The notes under the pieces are model-generated. The model had not been told where the DNA came from. It ran no database searches and saw only the letters and a program-made list of their open reading frames with translations. From NCBI RefSeq assembly GCF_026341825.1, contig NZ_JAPENY010000001.1:3162001-3226000 (forward strand): a stretch of DNA of 64,000 nucleotides, in the 5' to 3' direction. A program made the position numbers and the translations under genes. The DNA comes from Streptomyces sp. NBC_00620 (lineage in GTDB: Bacteria; Actinomycetota; Actinomycetes; Streptomycetales; Streptomycetaceae). Numbering within the stretch: position 1 is the stretch's first letter; each line of letters starts with the position of its first letter. Below, piece by piece: positions 51,291 through 59,209 of the stretch.

Positions 51291-51458
51291 CCCCCGTGGG
51301 CTGCCGCCCGGGCTCGTCGGGCGGATCACCGACCGGTACGGCCATCCGCGCGACGCCCATGTCCGTGCTCGCCGGGTGCCGGCGCCGCTCGCGCTTCTGA
51401 TCGCCACGGTCGGCACCTGGAGCCCGTCGCGAGCACCCCGTCTGCGACGATCCTCCCC

Positions 51459-52217
51459 GTGGACTACCCGAACGACCAGGCCCCCGGCGCCCCCGTCCGC
51501 TCCGGCATCCCGGAGCACGGCCGCATTCCGAAGTACTACGCGGTGAAGGCGCATATCGCCCTGCTCATCGAGGAGTTGGGCGAGGGCGGCCCGCTGCCGA
51601 CCGAGCGTGATCTCGCGGAGAAGTACGAGGTCGCGCGGGAGACCGTGCGGCAGGCGCTGCGGGAGCTGTTGCTGGAGGGGAAGCTGCGGCGGCAGGGGCG
51701 TGGGACGGTCGTCGCCGGGCCGAAGCTGGAGCAGCCGCTCTCACTCGCCAGCTACACCGAGGGCGTACGGCGGCAGGGGCGCACCCCCGGCCGTACCCTG
51801 ATCAGCCTCGACCGCTTCCCCTGCCCCGAGGCCCTCGCCGCCGAGGCCGGGCTGACACGCGGCGAACCCGTCTGGCACATGGAGCGTGTCCTGCTCGCCG
51901 ATGACGAGCGGGTCGGGCTCGAGAGTACGTACGTCGCTGTCGCCCGCGTGCCGCACCTCGACCGCGACTTCACTCCCGACTCCTCTTTCTACGCCTACCT
52001 CCACGACCGGCTCGGCATCGCGTTCGGTGACGCAGACGAGCGCATCGAGACGGTCCTTGCCACTCCGCGCGAGGCGCTGCTCATCGGTACGCCGCCCGCG
52101 TTGCCCATGCTGCTGATCCACCGGGTCTCGCGGGACACGGCCGGGATGCCGCTGGAGCGGGTGCGGACGCTGTACCGGGGGGATCGCTTCTCGTTCACGG
52201 CCCATCTGGGCAGCTGA
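51459..52217 (+). CDS. GntR/HutC-family regulator (UTRA)
   Basis: 252 residues, GTG start without a Shine-Dalgarno (possibly leaderless; GACGAT at about 51444). HTH: LPTERDLAEKYEVARETVRQALRELLLEGKLRRQGRGTVV. UTRA ligand domain: LSLASYTEGVRRQGRTPGRTLISLDRFPCPEALAAEAGL, then VWHMERVLLADDERVGLESTYVAVARVPHLD and LPMLLIHRVSRDTAGMPLERVRTLYRGDRFSFTAHL. HutC-type GntR genes commonly accompany aminophosphonate transport operons, and one starts 2.1 kb downstream; regulation of it is inference. Confidence 0.88.
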   Translation: MDYPNDQAPGAPVRSGIPEHGRIPKYYAVKAHIALLIEELGEGGPLPTERDLAEKYEVARETVRQALRELLLEGKLRRQGRGTVVAGPKLEQPLSLASYTEGVRRQGRTPGRTLISLDRFPCPEALAAEAGLTRGEPVWHMERVLLADDERVGLESTYVAVARVPHLDRDFTPDSSFYAYLHDRLGIAFGDADERIETVLATPREALLIGTPPALPMLLIHRVSRDTAGMPLERVRTLYRGDRFSFTAHLGS

Positions 52218-52245
52218 TGGCGACCGGGCTGGATGTCGCCGGGTG

Positions 52246-53118
52246 TCAGCTCCGGAGCAGGCCCAACTCCCGTTCCGCAAAAGCCTGGAAGCTGCGCGGT
52301 GGGCGGCCGGTGAGGCGCTGGACCGTGTCGGTGGTGCGGTCCTCGGCGCCTTCGGCGATGGTGCGGTCCATGCCGGCGAGCATCGCGGCGAACTCGGCGG
52401 GCATGTCGGCGGCGAGACGGTCGCGCATCTGCTCGTAGGTCAGCCGGTGGTGGGTGATGGTCCGGCCGGTGACCTGGGTGAGGGTGGCAGAGATGTCGTC
52501 GTAGCCCAGTGCTTGCGGGCCGGTGATGACCAGGTCGGTGTTCGGGGCCTGCGGCTCGGTCAGCGCGTGTACGGCGACGGCGGCGATGTCGTCGGCGTCG
52601 ACGAACCCGACGCGGCCCTCACCGGCGGCCGTCCGGATGGTTCCGTCCGCTCGGATCGTCATGGCGTGTGCGTGGTCGCCGGTGAAGTTCTGCATGAACC
52701 ACGAGGGCCGCAGGACCGCCCACTGGGAGAACAGACCGGGCAGGGCCTGGTGAACCTGTCCCACCGCGGGGCCTCCGGCGGGGATCGCCGACGAGCTGAG
52801 CAGGACCGCGCGGTGGACGCCCGCGGCGCGGGCCTGCCGGAGGAAGGGCAGCATGACGGCTGCCGGGTCAGGAGAGCCGAGCGGCGGGATGAGATAGACC
52901 CGGTCCGCGCCTTCGAGGGCGCCGTCGAAGGACGTGGGGTCGTCCCAGTCGAAGCGGACGGGAGTGGTCCCGTCCACGGGAGTTGCCCCGTCCACAGGTG
53001 CGGCACGACGACTGGCGGCTTTCACGCGCCGTCCCGCGGCGGCCAGTTGGGCGGTGACACGGCTGCCGGTGGTGCCGGTGGCCCCGATGACCAGGGTGAA
53101 CTCCGGTGACGCGTCCAT
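52246..53118 (-). CDS. NmrA-family NAD(P)-binding protein
   Basis: 290 residues, ATG overlapping the upstream stop by 1 nt. Rossmann start FTLVIGATGTTGSRVTAQLAAAGRRVKAASRRAAP; VDGATPVDGTTPV is a short duplicated segment; VLLSSSAI, LRPSWFMQNFTGDHAHAM and FVDADDIAAVAVHALTE follow the NmrA/QOR2 pattern of nucleotide or redox sensing proteins. Expressed with the NTF2-like gene upstream under the TetR operators. Confidence 0.87.
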   Translation of the reverse strand: MDASPEFTLVIGATGTTGSRVTAQLAAAGRRVKAASRRAAPVDGATPVDGTTPVRFDWDDPTSFDGALEGADRVYLIPPLGSPDPAAVMLPFLRQARAAGVHRAVLLSSSAIPAGGPAVGQVHQALPGLFSQWAVLRPSWFMQNFTGDHAHAMTIRADGTIRTAAGEGRVGFVDADDIAAVAVHALTEPQAPNTDLVITGPQALGYDDISATLTQVTGRTITHHRLTYEQMRDRLAADMPAEFAAMLAGMDRTIAEGAEDRTTDTVQRLTGRPPRSFQAFAERELGLLRS

Positions 53119-53546
53119 CAGTTGCTCCCGGCGAAGTTGGTGGCGGGGTCCTGGACGGCGAGCGGGTTCCAGTAGTCGCGGTAGCTGGTGATGAGGCCGT
53201 TCCTGATGGTGACAACGGCGATGTAGGTCATGTCGAAGGGGTTGCCGGTGTCCACCACGCGGCCCACCCCGCGCATCTCGACCACGATGGTCTCCGGCGC
53301 GATGGTCTGGTGGATCTCGACGTAGGGGAACTCGTGGAGGTCTATGTGGTCGGGGTAGTCGCGCATGTACTCGGCGATGGCCGCCTTGCCCTCCAGCCGC
53401 TTTGGCCAGCCTTCCGGCGAGAAGGGGAACTCGAGGATCCCGTCCTCGTGCCACAGGTCGACCCACGCGGGGATGTCCTTGTCCAGCAGTAGTCGCAGGC
53501 TGTGGCGGTACAGGTCCGCCGGTGCGGTGTTCGTGGTCATGGTCAT
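53118..53546 (-). CDS. NTF2-like (SnoaL-type) protein
   Basis: 142 residues from ATG 53546, with CGGAG about 8 nt upstream; ATG 53540 is the second choice. Fold markers: ADLYRHSLRLLLDKDIPAWVDLWHEDGILEFPFSPEGWPKRLEGKAAIAEYMRDYP, then IVVEMRGVGRVVDTGNPFDMTYIAVVTIRNGLITSYRDYWNPLA, a classic SnoaL/ketosteroid-isomerase-like ending. Possible small-molecule isomerase or binding protein. First gene of a two-gene unit, divergent from the TetR gene. Confidence 0.88.
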   Translation of the reverse strand: MTMTTNTAPADLYRHSLRLLLDKDIPAWVDLWHEDGILEFPFSPEGWPKRLEGKAAIAEYMRDYPDHIDLHEFPYVEIHQTIAPETIVVEMRGVGRVVDTGNPFDMTYIAVVTIRNGLITSYRDYWNPLAVQDPATNFAGSN

Positions 53547-53568
53547 GGGGTGCTCCGTCCCGTACGAT

Positions 53569-53585
53569 ACGGACCCTGGGTCCGT
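53569..53585. promoter_or_regulatory. TetR operator 1 (perfect 17-bp dyad)
   Basis: ACGGACCC-T-GGGTCCGT, 23 bp from the NTF2-like start. It lies in the first of two 34-bp tandem units (53565-53598). Confidence 0.85.
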
Positions 53586-53602
53586 TTCATATGGAGGACG
53601 AT

Positions 53603-53619
53603 ACGGACCCGGGGTCCGT
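53603..53619. promoter_or_regulatory. TetR operator 2 (perfect 17-bp dyad)
   Basis: ACGGACCC-G-GGGTCCGT, 34 bp (about three helical turns) from operator 1 and 19 bp before the TetR gene. The whole 34-bp unit is duplicated (53565-53598, 53599-53632), so both genes can be repressed from one array. Confidence 0.85.
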
Positions 53620-53638
53620 TTAGCAAGAGGAGGAACCG

Positions 53639-54232
53639 ATGCCCGAGCGCAAGCCCCGCGCCGACGCAACTCGCAACAGGGAGGCCGTCCTTGTGGCCGC
53701 CGACGCACTCTTCGCCCGTTGCGAGAGCCCTGAGTCGGTCACCATGGCCGACATCGCGGCAGCGGCCGGCGTCGGCAAGGCGACGCTCTTCCGTGGCTTC
53801 GGTGACCGCACGGGCCTGATCCACGCGCTGTACGAGACGCGGCTCGCGCCGATCAGGCTCGCCGCCGAAGAGGGGGCGCCGCCTCTGGGACCGGCCACCC
53901 CGCCGCTCCAGCGCGTCCCCGCCCTCCTCGACGCCGTCCTGTGCTTCAAGCTCGACAACCGCCACCTTGCCCTGGCGCTGGAGGGAACCGGCGGCGACAG
54001 CCCTTATGCGGCCGAGCACTACGAGCGGTGGCACGGCACGCTCCGGGCCGCGCTGGAGCAGATTCCCGGACTCGACGGCAGCGATTTCACGGCCCACGCC
54101 CTGCTTGCGGCCACCCGCGCCGACCTCGTCGAACACCTCGTCGGCCGGCAGGGGGTGACTCGCGAGGAGATGCGGGCCCAGCTGGCGGCCTTCACCGCGA
54201 GGGTCCTGGGGTCCCGGACGTCGCTGGGCTGA
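53639..54232 (+). CDS. TetR family transcriptional repressor
   Basis: 197 residues, ATG with AGGAGGA upstream. HTH: RNREAVLVAADALFARCESPESVTMADIAAAAGVGKATLFRGFGDRTGLIHALYETRL. The ligand domain runs to the end (RVPALLDAVLCFKLDNRHLALALEGTGGDSPYAAEHYERWHGTLRAAL). It should bind the two ACGGACCC dyads and repress itself plus the NTF2/NmrA genes. An intrinsic terminator follows its stop. Confidence 0.92.
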   Translation: MPERKPRADATRNREAVLVAADALFARCESPESVTMADIAAAAGVGKATLFRGFGDRTGLIHALYETRLAPIRLAAEEGAPPLGPATPPLQRVPALLDAVLCFKLDNRHLALALEGTGGDSPYAAEHYERWHGTLRAALEQIPGLDGSDFTAHALLAATRADLVEHLVGRQGVTREEMRAQLAAFTARVLGSRTSLG

Positions 54233-54236
54233 GTGC

Positions 54237-54262
54237 CCGAGCCCCCCTCGGCTTATTTTTAT
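54237..54262 (+). terminator. Intrinsic terminator of the TetR gene
   Basis: CCGAG-CCCCC-CTCGG followed by CTTATTTTTAT: short stem but a real T tract, unusual for this GC-rich DNA. Ends just before the aminophosphonate promoter region. Confidence 0.65.
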
Positions 54263-54325
54263 AACGACAACATAACGGGTCTAGCCCAAACGTGATGGGC
54301 AGTTCACCATCTGGATGCTGGGCGG
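54260..54325 (+). promoter_or_regulatory. Promoter/operator region of the aminophosphonate operon
   Basis: AT-rich TATAACGACAACATAACGG contains ATAAC twice, 11 bp apart, followed by GGTCTAGCCC (a near-dyad around CTAG, like GntR/HutC sites) and GATGG-N8-CCATC (54294-54311). The -10 may be TATAAC or CATAAC. The 11-bp period could also suggest a PhoP-type site, but the bases do not match well. Confidence 0.45.
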
Positions 54326-54363
54326 TCCCTTCTGATTCCCCCCTCCCGAGGAGCGTTGCCGTT

Positions 54364-55488
54364 GTGAGAGTGATAGTCGTCGGAGCCGGCGTGGTGGGCA
54401 CCCTGCATGCCTGGCACGCAGTGGAGCGCGGCCACGAGGTCGTGCAGATCGAGCGTGAGGCGGAGGCCCGCGGGGCCAGCCTGCGCAACTTCGGGCAGAT
54501 CTGGGTCAGTGGTCGCGCCGGAGGAGAGGAGCTCGAAACCGCCCTGCGGGCAAGGGAGTTGTGGGAGTCGATCGGGGCGCGCGTCCCGGGGATCGGCTTC
54601 CGGGCGAACGGGTCCCTGACCCCGGTACGCGGCGAGCATGAACTCGCCGTCGCCGAGGCGGCCGTGGCCCGCCCCGACGCCGCCGCGCGCGGCTACAAAC
54701 TGCTGACGGCGGGCGAGGCGCTCGCCGTGAACCCGGCGCTGCGGGGCACGTACGACGCCGCCCTCTACTGCGAGCGCGACGCGGCCGTCGAACCGCGCGT
54801 CGCCCAACTCGCCCTCCGGGAGGAGTTGCTGAAGTCGCCGCGCTACACCTTCCTGCCGGGGCGTGAGGTCCGGGACGTGGTGGGTGAGCACGCGGTCCGT
54901 GACGACCACGGGGATGTGCACCACGGCGACGTGGTGGTGCTGTGCACGGGGGCCTGGCTGGGCGGTCTAGTACGGGAGTTGGCGGGTCCTGAGCTTCCCG
55001 TGCGGCGCGTACGGCTGCAGATGATGCAGACCGAGCCGCTCGGCGAACCGCTCACCACCTCCGTCGCCGACGCGGACAGCTTCCGCTACTACCCGGCCTA
55101 CCGCGGCGACGCGCTCGACCTGCTCAATTCCGGCCAGCCGCAGGCCGAGACGGCCGCCGCCCACCGTATGCAGCTGCTCATGGTGCAGCGCGCGGACGGC
55201 GGGCTGACCATCGGCGACACCCACGAGTACGAGCACCCCTTCGCCTTCGACACCGTCGAGGAGCCGTACGAGCACCTGACCGGCGTCGTCGAGTCCTTCC
55301 TCGGACGGCCGCTGCCGAAGATCCGGCGGCGCTGGGCCGGGGTGTACGCGCAGTGCACCGACACCGGCCGGGTGGTGCACCGGCAGCGGGTGCGGGACGG
55401 GGTGTGGCTGGTCACCGGGCCCGGCGGGCGCGGCATGACCTGCTCACCCGCCATTGCCGAGACGACCGCCGACGAACTGGGATGGTGA
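54364..55488 (+). CDS. FAD-dependent oxidoreductase of aminophosphonate catabolism (TIGR03364-like)
   Basis: 374 residues from GTG 54364 with GAGGAG 10 nt upstream. FAD-binding opening VRVIVVGAGVVGTLHAWHAVERGHEVVQIERE, then SLRNFGQIWVSGRAGGEELETALRARELW, a DAO-type fold with GDVVVLCTGAWLGGLV and the C-terminal VYAQCTDTGRVVHRQRVRDGVWLVTGPGGRGMTCSPAIAE. The family occurs with phosphonatase-like hydrolases and 2-aminoethylphosphonate transporters and probably oxidises the amine of an aminophosphonate. First gene of the operon; its TGA overlaps the next gene. Confidence 0.88.
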   Translation: MRVIVVGAGVVGTLHAWHAVERGHEVVQIEREAEARGASLRNFGQIWVSGRAGGEELETALRARELWESIGARVPGIGFRANGSLTPVRGEHELAVAEAAVARPDAAARGYKLLTAGEALAVNPALRGTYDAALYCERDAAVEPRVAQLALREELLKSPRYTFLPGREVRDVVGEHAVRDDHGDVHHGDVVVLCTGAWLGGLVRELAGPELPVRRVRLQMMQTEPLGEPLTTSVADADSFRYYPAYRGDALDLLNSGQPQAETAAAHRMQLLMVQRADGGLTIGDTHEYEHPFAFDTVEEPYEHLTGVVESFLGRPLPKIRRRWAGVYAQCTDTGRVVHRQRVRDGVWLVTGPGGRGMTCSPAIAETTADELGW

Positions 55489-56240
55489 GGGAATTGACCC
55501 CGGAACAGACCCCGGAACAGACTTCAGAGGAAGCCGCGGACGCCGCGGAAGTTGCGGGCATACGACTCGTGGTGCTCGACATGGCCGGCACCACCGTCGC
55601 CGACGGCGGGCTCGTCGAGCGGGCATTCGCCACAGCCGCGCGGGAGTTGGGGGTCGAGCCGGACTCCGCCGACCACGCGGCGAAGCTCGAATACGTCCGC
55701 GCCACCATGGGCGAGTCCAAGATCTCCGTCTTCCGGCAGCTGTTCGGGGAGGAGTCGCTCGCCCAGCGGGCCAACTCCGCCTTCGAGAAGGCATACGGGG
55801 AGCTCGTCGACGAGGGGCTCATCGCACCGATCGACGGGGCGCGCGAGGCGATCGAGGAACTCGCCGGGTCCGGGCGGACGGTCGTGCTGACCACCGGGTT
55901 CGCCCGGGTCACCCAGGACGCCATCCTCGACGCCCTGGGATGGCGGGAGTTGGTGCCGCTCACGCTGTGTCCCGCCGACGCCGGAGGGCGCGGGCGGCCG
56001 TACCCCGACATGGTGCTCGAGGCGTTCCTGCGTACGCGGGCCGCGGAGGGCGTGCGGCAGGTCGCGGTCGTGGGCGACACCTCGTACGACATGCTCAGCG
56101 GAGTACGCGCCGGGTCCGGGGTCGTCGCCGGAGTGCTCACCGGGGCGCACGGGGGCGCGGCGCTGCGGGCGGCGGGGGCCACGGCCGTCCTCGGGTCGGT
56201 CGCCGAACTGCCCTCCCTGCTCGGGGGAGTCGGGTCATGA
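55482..56240 (+). CDS. Phosphonatase-like HAD hydrolase
   Basis: 252 residues. ATG 55482 overlaps the upstream stop by 7 nt; GTG 55485 (GTGA overlap) is equally likely. An acidic TPEQTPEQT leader precedes HAD motif I LDMAGTTVADGG (D33-M-A35), the D-x-A form seen in phosphonoacetaldehyde hydrolase. RATMGESKISVF places Lys80 where PhnX uses its Schiff-base Lys. GRPYPDMVLEAF and VGDTSYDMLSG complete the motifs. Likely cleaves the C-P bond of a phosphonate aldehyde made by the preceding oxidoreductase; the exact substrate is inference. Confidence 0.87.
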   Translation: MVRELTPEQTPEQTSEEAADAAEVAGIRLVVLDMAGTTVADGGLVERAFATAARELGVEPDSADHAAKLEYVRATMGESKISVFRQLFGEESLAQRANSAFEKAYGELVDEGLIAPIDGAREAIEELAGSGRTVVLTTGFARVTQDAILDALGWRELVPLTLCPADAGGRGRPYPDMVLEAFLRTRAAEGVRQVAVVGDTSYDMLSGVRAGSGVVAGVLTGAHGGAALRAAGATAVLGSVAELPSLLGGVGS

Positions 56241-57289
56241 GCGGTGGCATCCGCTTCGAGAACGTGTCCGTCGCGTACGGCGGGACCACCGTCCTCGACT
56301 CGCTCGACCTCACCGTCGAGCCCGGCGAGGTCATGGCGCTGCTCGGGCCCTCCGGGTCCGGGAAGACGACCGCGTTGCGTGCGGTCGCCGGGTTCGTGCG
56401 GCCTGTTTCCGGGCGGGTGTTCCTCGGCGGGCGTGACGTCACCGACGAGCCGCCGTACCGGCGGGGGATCGGGATGGTCGTGCAGCAGTACGCGCTGTTC
56501 CCGCACATGCGGGTCGCGGACAACGTGGCCTTCGGGCTGAAGGCGCAGAAGGTCGCCCGGGCCGAGATTCCCGCGCGGGTCGCCGACGCGCTGGAGATGA
56601 CCGGGATGGGGGAGTTCGCGCGGCGGTATCCGCGTGAGCTGTCCGGGGGGCAGCAGCAACGGGTCGCTATCGCGCGGGCGTTGGCCGTACGGCCGGGGGT
56701 GCTGCTGCTCGATGAGCCGCTGTCCGCGCTGGACGCGCAGCTGCGGTCGGGGATGTTGGGGGAACTTGCCCGGCTGCACCGGGAGTTGCCCGACGTTTCG
56801 ATTCTGTACGTCACCCATGACCAGGTGGAGGCGTTGACCCTGGCGGATCGGATTGCCGTCATGGATCGGGCTCGGTTGAGGGACTGCGGTACGCCGCGTG
56901 AGCTGTACCGCAGTCCGCGTACGGAGTTCACGGCGTCGTTCGTGGGGAACGCCAACTTGCTTCCCGTGACCGTCGGTTCGGGTGTCGTCGCCTTTGCCGG
57001 TGCCGAGCTCAAGGTCGACACCGTTGACGCGGCGAGTGGGGCCTCGGCCACCCTCTGTGTACGGCCTCACCTTGTCGGGCTGGGGGCCGGGCCCAACCAG
57101 ATCGTCGGGACCGTCAGTGAGGTTCAGTGGAGGGGGTCCACACATCGGCTGTACGTCGATGTGGGGGGCCACCGGGTGATGGCGGACCTGCGTGAGCTGC
57201 GGGAGCCTCCGGCGTACGGGGACTCTGTGACGCTGCACTTCGCGCCGGAGGATGCGGTGTTGCTGTCTGCAGGGGTGGCCCATGGGTAG
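56237..57289 (+). CDS. Aminophosphonate ABC transporter ATPase (PhnT-like)
   Basis: 350 residues, ATG overlapping the previous stop (ATGA). Walker A GPSGSGKTT (about 39-47), Q-loop VVQQYALFPHM, signature LSGGQQQRVAIARAL, Walker B LLLDEPLSALDAQLR, H-loop VTHDQVEAL, then a TOBE-like C-terminal domain (FVGNANLLPVTVG, VCVRPHLVGL...HFAPEDAVLL). Pairs with the two permeases and the binding protein downstream. Confidence 0.92.
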   Translation: MSGGIRFENVSVAYGGTTVLDSLDLTVEPGEVMALLGPSGSGKTTALRAVAGFVRPVSGRVFLGGRDVTDEPPYRRGIGMVVQQYALFPHMRVADNVAFGLKAQKVARAEIPARVADALEMTGMGEFARRYPRELSGGQQQRVAIARALAVRPGVLLLDEPLSALDAQLRSGMLGELARLHRELPDVSILYVTHDQVEALTLADRIAVMDRARLRDCGTPRELYRSPRTEFTASFVGNANLLPVTVGSGVVAFAGAELKVDTVDAASGASATLCVRPHLVGLGAGPNQIVGTVSEVQWRGSTHRLYVDVGGHRVMADLRELREPPAYGDSVTLHFAPEDAVLLSAGVAHG

Positions 57290-58379
57290 GTCCAGTGACC
57301 CTCCGATGGAAAGTGACCCGGCGCCGGTGGCTGTGCCCACCCGTTCCGCCCTGCGGAACGATTGCCCACAGCAGGACGAGCCGGCCGGGCCAGCCGGGCG
57401 GGACCAGCGGGCCAGCCGCGACCAGCGGGACGAGCAGGGCCAGCGGGACGGGCGGGCTCCGCAGGTCCTGCGGAGCCTGCGAGGCCTGCGGAACCCGCGA
57501 GGCCTGGGGAGCCTGCGGGACGCGCAGGGCCTGCGGGACCCGCAGGCCCTCCGGAACCGTTGGGGCCAGCCGTACCTCTGGGCCCTACCCCCCATCGCCA
57601 CCCTCTCCCTCCTCTTCCTCTACCCCCTCGCCCTTGTCATCCAGCAGTCCCTCCACCCCGATACCGGCGGCACCTCCCTCCAGCCCTACGCCGATGTCTT
57701 CGCGTCCTCCGCCTTCCGGGAGGCGCTGTGGACCACCGTCTGGCTGGCCGTTGCCGCCACCGTCGGGTGTCTGGTCCTCGGATTCGTCCTCGCGCTGGTG
57801 ATCGCGTTCGTGCCGTTCCCCGGCGGGAAAGCCGTCGCCAAGTTCATCGACGTGTTTCTGTCCTTCCCGTCCTTCCTGATCACGCTCGCCCTCCTCTTCA
57901 TCTACGGCACGGTCGGAATGGCCAACGGGCTGTGGACGGACGCGACCGGGGCGGCCGACGGGCCGTTTCAGTTCCTCGCCACTCCCTGGGGGGTGCTGCT
58001 CGCCGAGATCACGTACTTCACGCCGTTCGTGATGCGTCCGCTGCTCGGGGCGTTCTCGCAGATGGACACCGCGCAGGTGGAGGTGGCGAGTTCGCTCGGT
58101 GCGCGGCCCGCTCGCATCGTCGGGCGGGTGATCCTTCCGGAGGTGGGGCCCGCGCTCGCGGCCGGCGGCAGCCTCGTACTCGTGCTGTGTCTGAACGAGT
58201 TCGGGATCGTGCTGTTCACCGGGGCGAAGGGCGTCACGACGCTGCCGATGCTCGTCTACAGCAAGGCGATGCTCGAGTCGGACTACCCCGGCGCGTGTGT
58301 CGTGGCCGTCGTCAACGTCCTCATATCCGTGGGGCTCTACGGGATCTACCGGGTGGTGAGCCGTCGTGCTGGTGCATAG
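57282..58379 (+). CDS. Aminophosphonate ABC permease 1 (PhnU-like)
   Basis: 365 residues from ATG 57282 (8-nt overlap with the ATPase gene); ATG 57306 is possible. Residues 1-95 are a hydrophilic, Arg/Gly/Gln-rich repeat (LRSLRGLRNPRGLGSLRDAQ...) not seen in usual permeases. The BPD permease domain follows: six hydrophobic segments from YLWALPPIATLSLLFLYPLALVIQQSL, with the cytosolic EAA-like loop VEVASSLGARPARIVGRVILPEVGPAL. Partner of the next permease. Confidence 0.87.
   Translation: MGRSSDPPMESDPAPVAVPTRSALRNDCPQQDEPAGPAGRDQRASRDQRDEQGQRDGRAPQVLRSLRGLRNPRGLGSLRDAQGLRDPQALRNRWGQPYLWALPPIATLSLLFLYPLALVIQQSLHPDTGGTSLQPYADVFASSAFREALWTTVWLAVAATVGCLVLGFVLALVIAFVPFPGGKAVAKFIDVFLSFPSFLITLALLFIYGTVGMANGLWTDATGAADGPFQFLATPWGVLLAEITYFTPFVMRPLLGAFSQMDTAQVEVASSLGARPARIVGRVILPEVGPALAAGGSLVLVLCLNEFGIVLFTGAKGVTTLPMLVYSKAMLESDYPGACVVAVVNVLISVGLYGIYRVVSRRAGA
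57370..57560. repeat. Degenerate short-repeat tract inside the permease 1 gene
   Basis: Irregular reiterations of GCCGGGCGGGACCAGCGG, CCTGCGGAGCCTGC and similar units. They encode the Arg-rich leader; the +1 frame of the same DNA reads as a collagen-like GPAGRAGPAG series. Points to slippage-driven growth of a dispensable N-terminus. Confidence 0.65.
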
Positions 58380-59163
58380 CCGTGGAGGGAAGTGGGCCAC
58401 GTGGGGGATGTTCTTCCTCCTCTTCCTGCCGCTCTTCGCGCTTCCGCTCCTCGTGATCCTCGCCGCGTCGTTCGCCACGAACTGGTCGAGCGTGCTGCCG
58501 TCCGGGTTCACGACCGGGCACTACTCCGCCGCCACTCGCGGTGAGTCCCTCCAGGCCCTCACCACCAGCCTGGTCACGGCCGTCACGGCGAGTCTGCTGG
58601 CGCTCGCCGTCGGGACCTGGGCCGCTCTCGCGGCGCACGCCCTGCCGAGGCGGGCGCGACGGGTGCTCGACGCGCTGTTCGTGCTGCCCGTCGCCGTGCC
58701 GTCCGTCGTCGTCGGGCTCGCGATCCTGGTCGCGTTCTCCAAGCCGCCGCTGCTGCTCAACGGCACCCGGTGGATCGTCATCCTCGCGCACGCCGTTCTT
58801 GTCACGGCGTTCGCCCATCAGTCGGTCTCGGCGGCGATCGTGCGCCTTGACCCGGCGTACGAACAGGCCGCCGCCTCACTCGGCGCCCGGCCCTCGTACG
58901 TGCTGTGGCGGGTGCGGCTGCCGCTGCTGCTGCCCTCGCTGACCGCTGCAGCGGGGCTCTGCTTCGCCCTGTCCATGGGCGAGTTGAGCGCCACGATGAT
59001 GCTCTACCCGCCGGACTGGACCCCGCTGCCGGTCCAGATCTACGCGGCCACCGACCGCGGCGCCCTCTTCACCGGCTCCGCCCTCGCGGTCGTCCTCATG
59101 ACCGCCACGCTGCTCGTCCTCTTCGCCGTCTCCAGGATCCGCACCAAAGCGACTTATCGCTGA
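58366..59163 (+). CDS. Aminophosphonate ABC permease 2 (PhnV-like)
   Basis: 265 residues, GTG 58366 overlapping permease 1 by 14 nt. Six hydrophobic segments (WATWGMFFLLFLPLFALPLLVILAASFA and others) and the EAA loop YEQAAASLGARPSYVLWRVRLPLLLPSL. Ends IRTKATYR, 46 nt before the binding-protein gene. Completes the heterodimeric channel. Confidence 0.9.
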   Translation: MLVHSRGGKWATWGMFFLLFLPLFALPLLVILAASFATNWSSVLPSGFTTGHYSAATRGESLQALTTSLVTAVTASLLALAVGTWAALAAHALPRRARRVLDALFVLPVAVPSVVVGLAILVAFSKPPLLLNGTRWIVILAHAVLVTAFAHQSVSAAIVRLDPAYEQAAASLGARPSYVLWRVRLPLLLPSLTAAAGLCFALSMGELSATMMLYPPDWTPLPVQIYAATDRGALFTGSALAVVLMTATLLVLFAVSRIRTKATYR

Positions 59164-59209
59164 CGCTCACCCATCAACTCACGACAATCTGCAGGGAGTT
59201 CACCTCGCC

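Noticed and set aside
54260..54300. PHO box before the phosphonate operon
   Set aside because: There is an 11-bp direct repeat of ATAAC, but the bases do not fit the GTTCA-type consensus, so it is not called a PhoP site.
55412..57601. 729-codon minus-strand frame over the phosphonate genes
   Set aside because: Shadow of two well-supported overlapping genes.
57362..58456. Collagen-like GPAGRAGPAG frame
   Set aside because: Produced by repeat DNA read in the wrong frame of the permease gene; the permease frame continues through real membrane helices.
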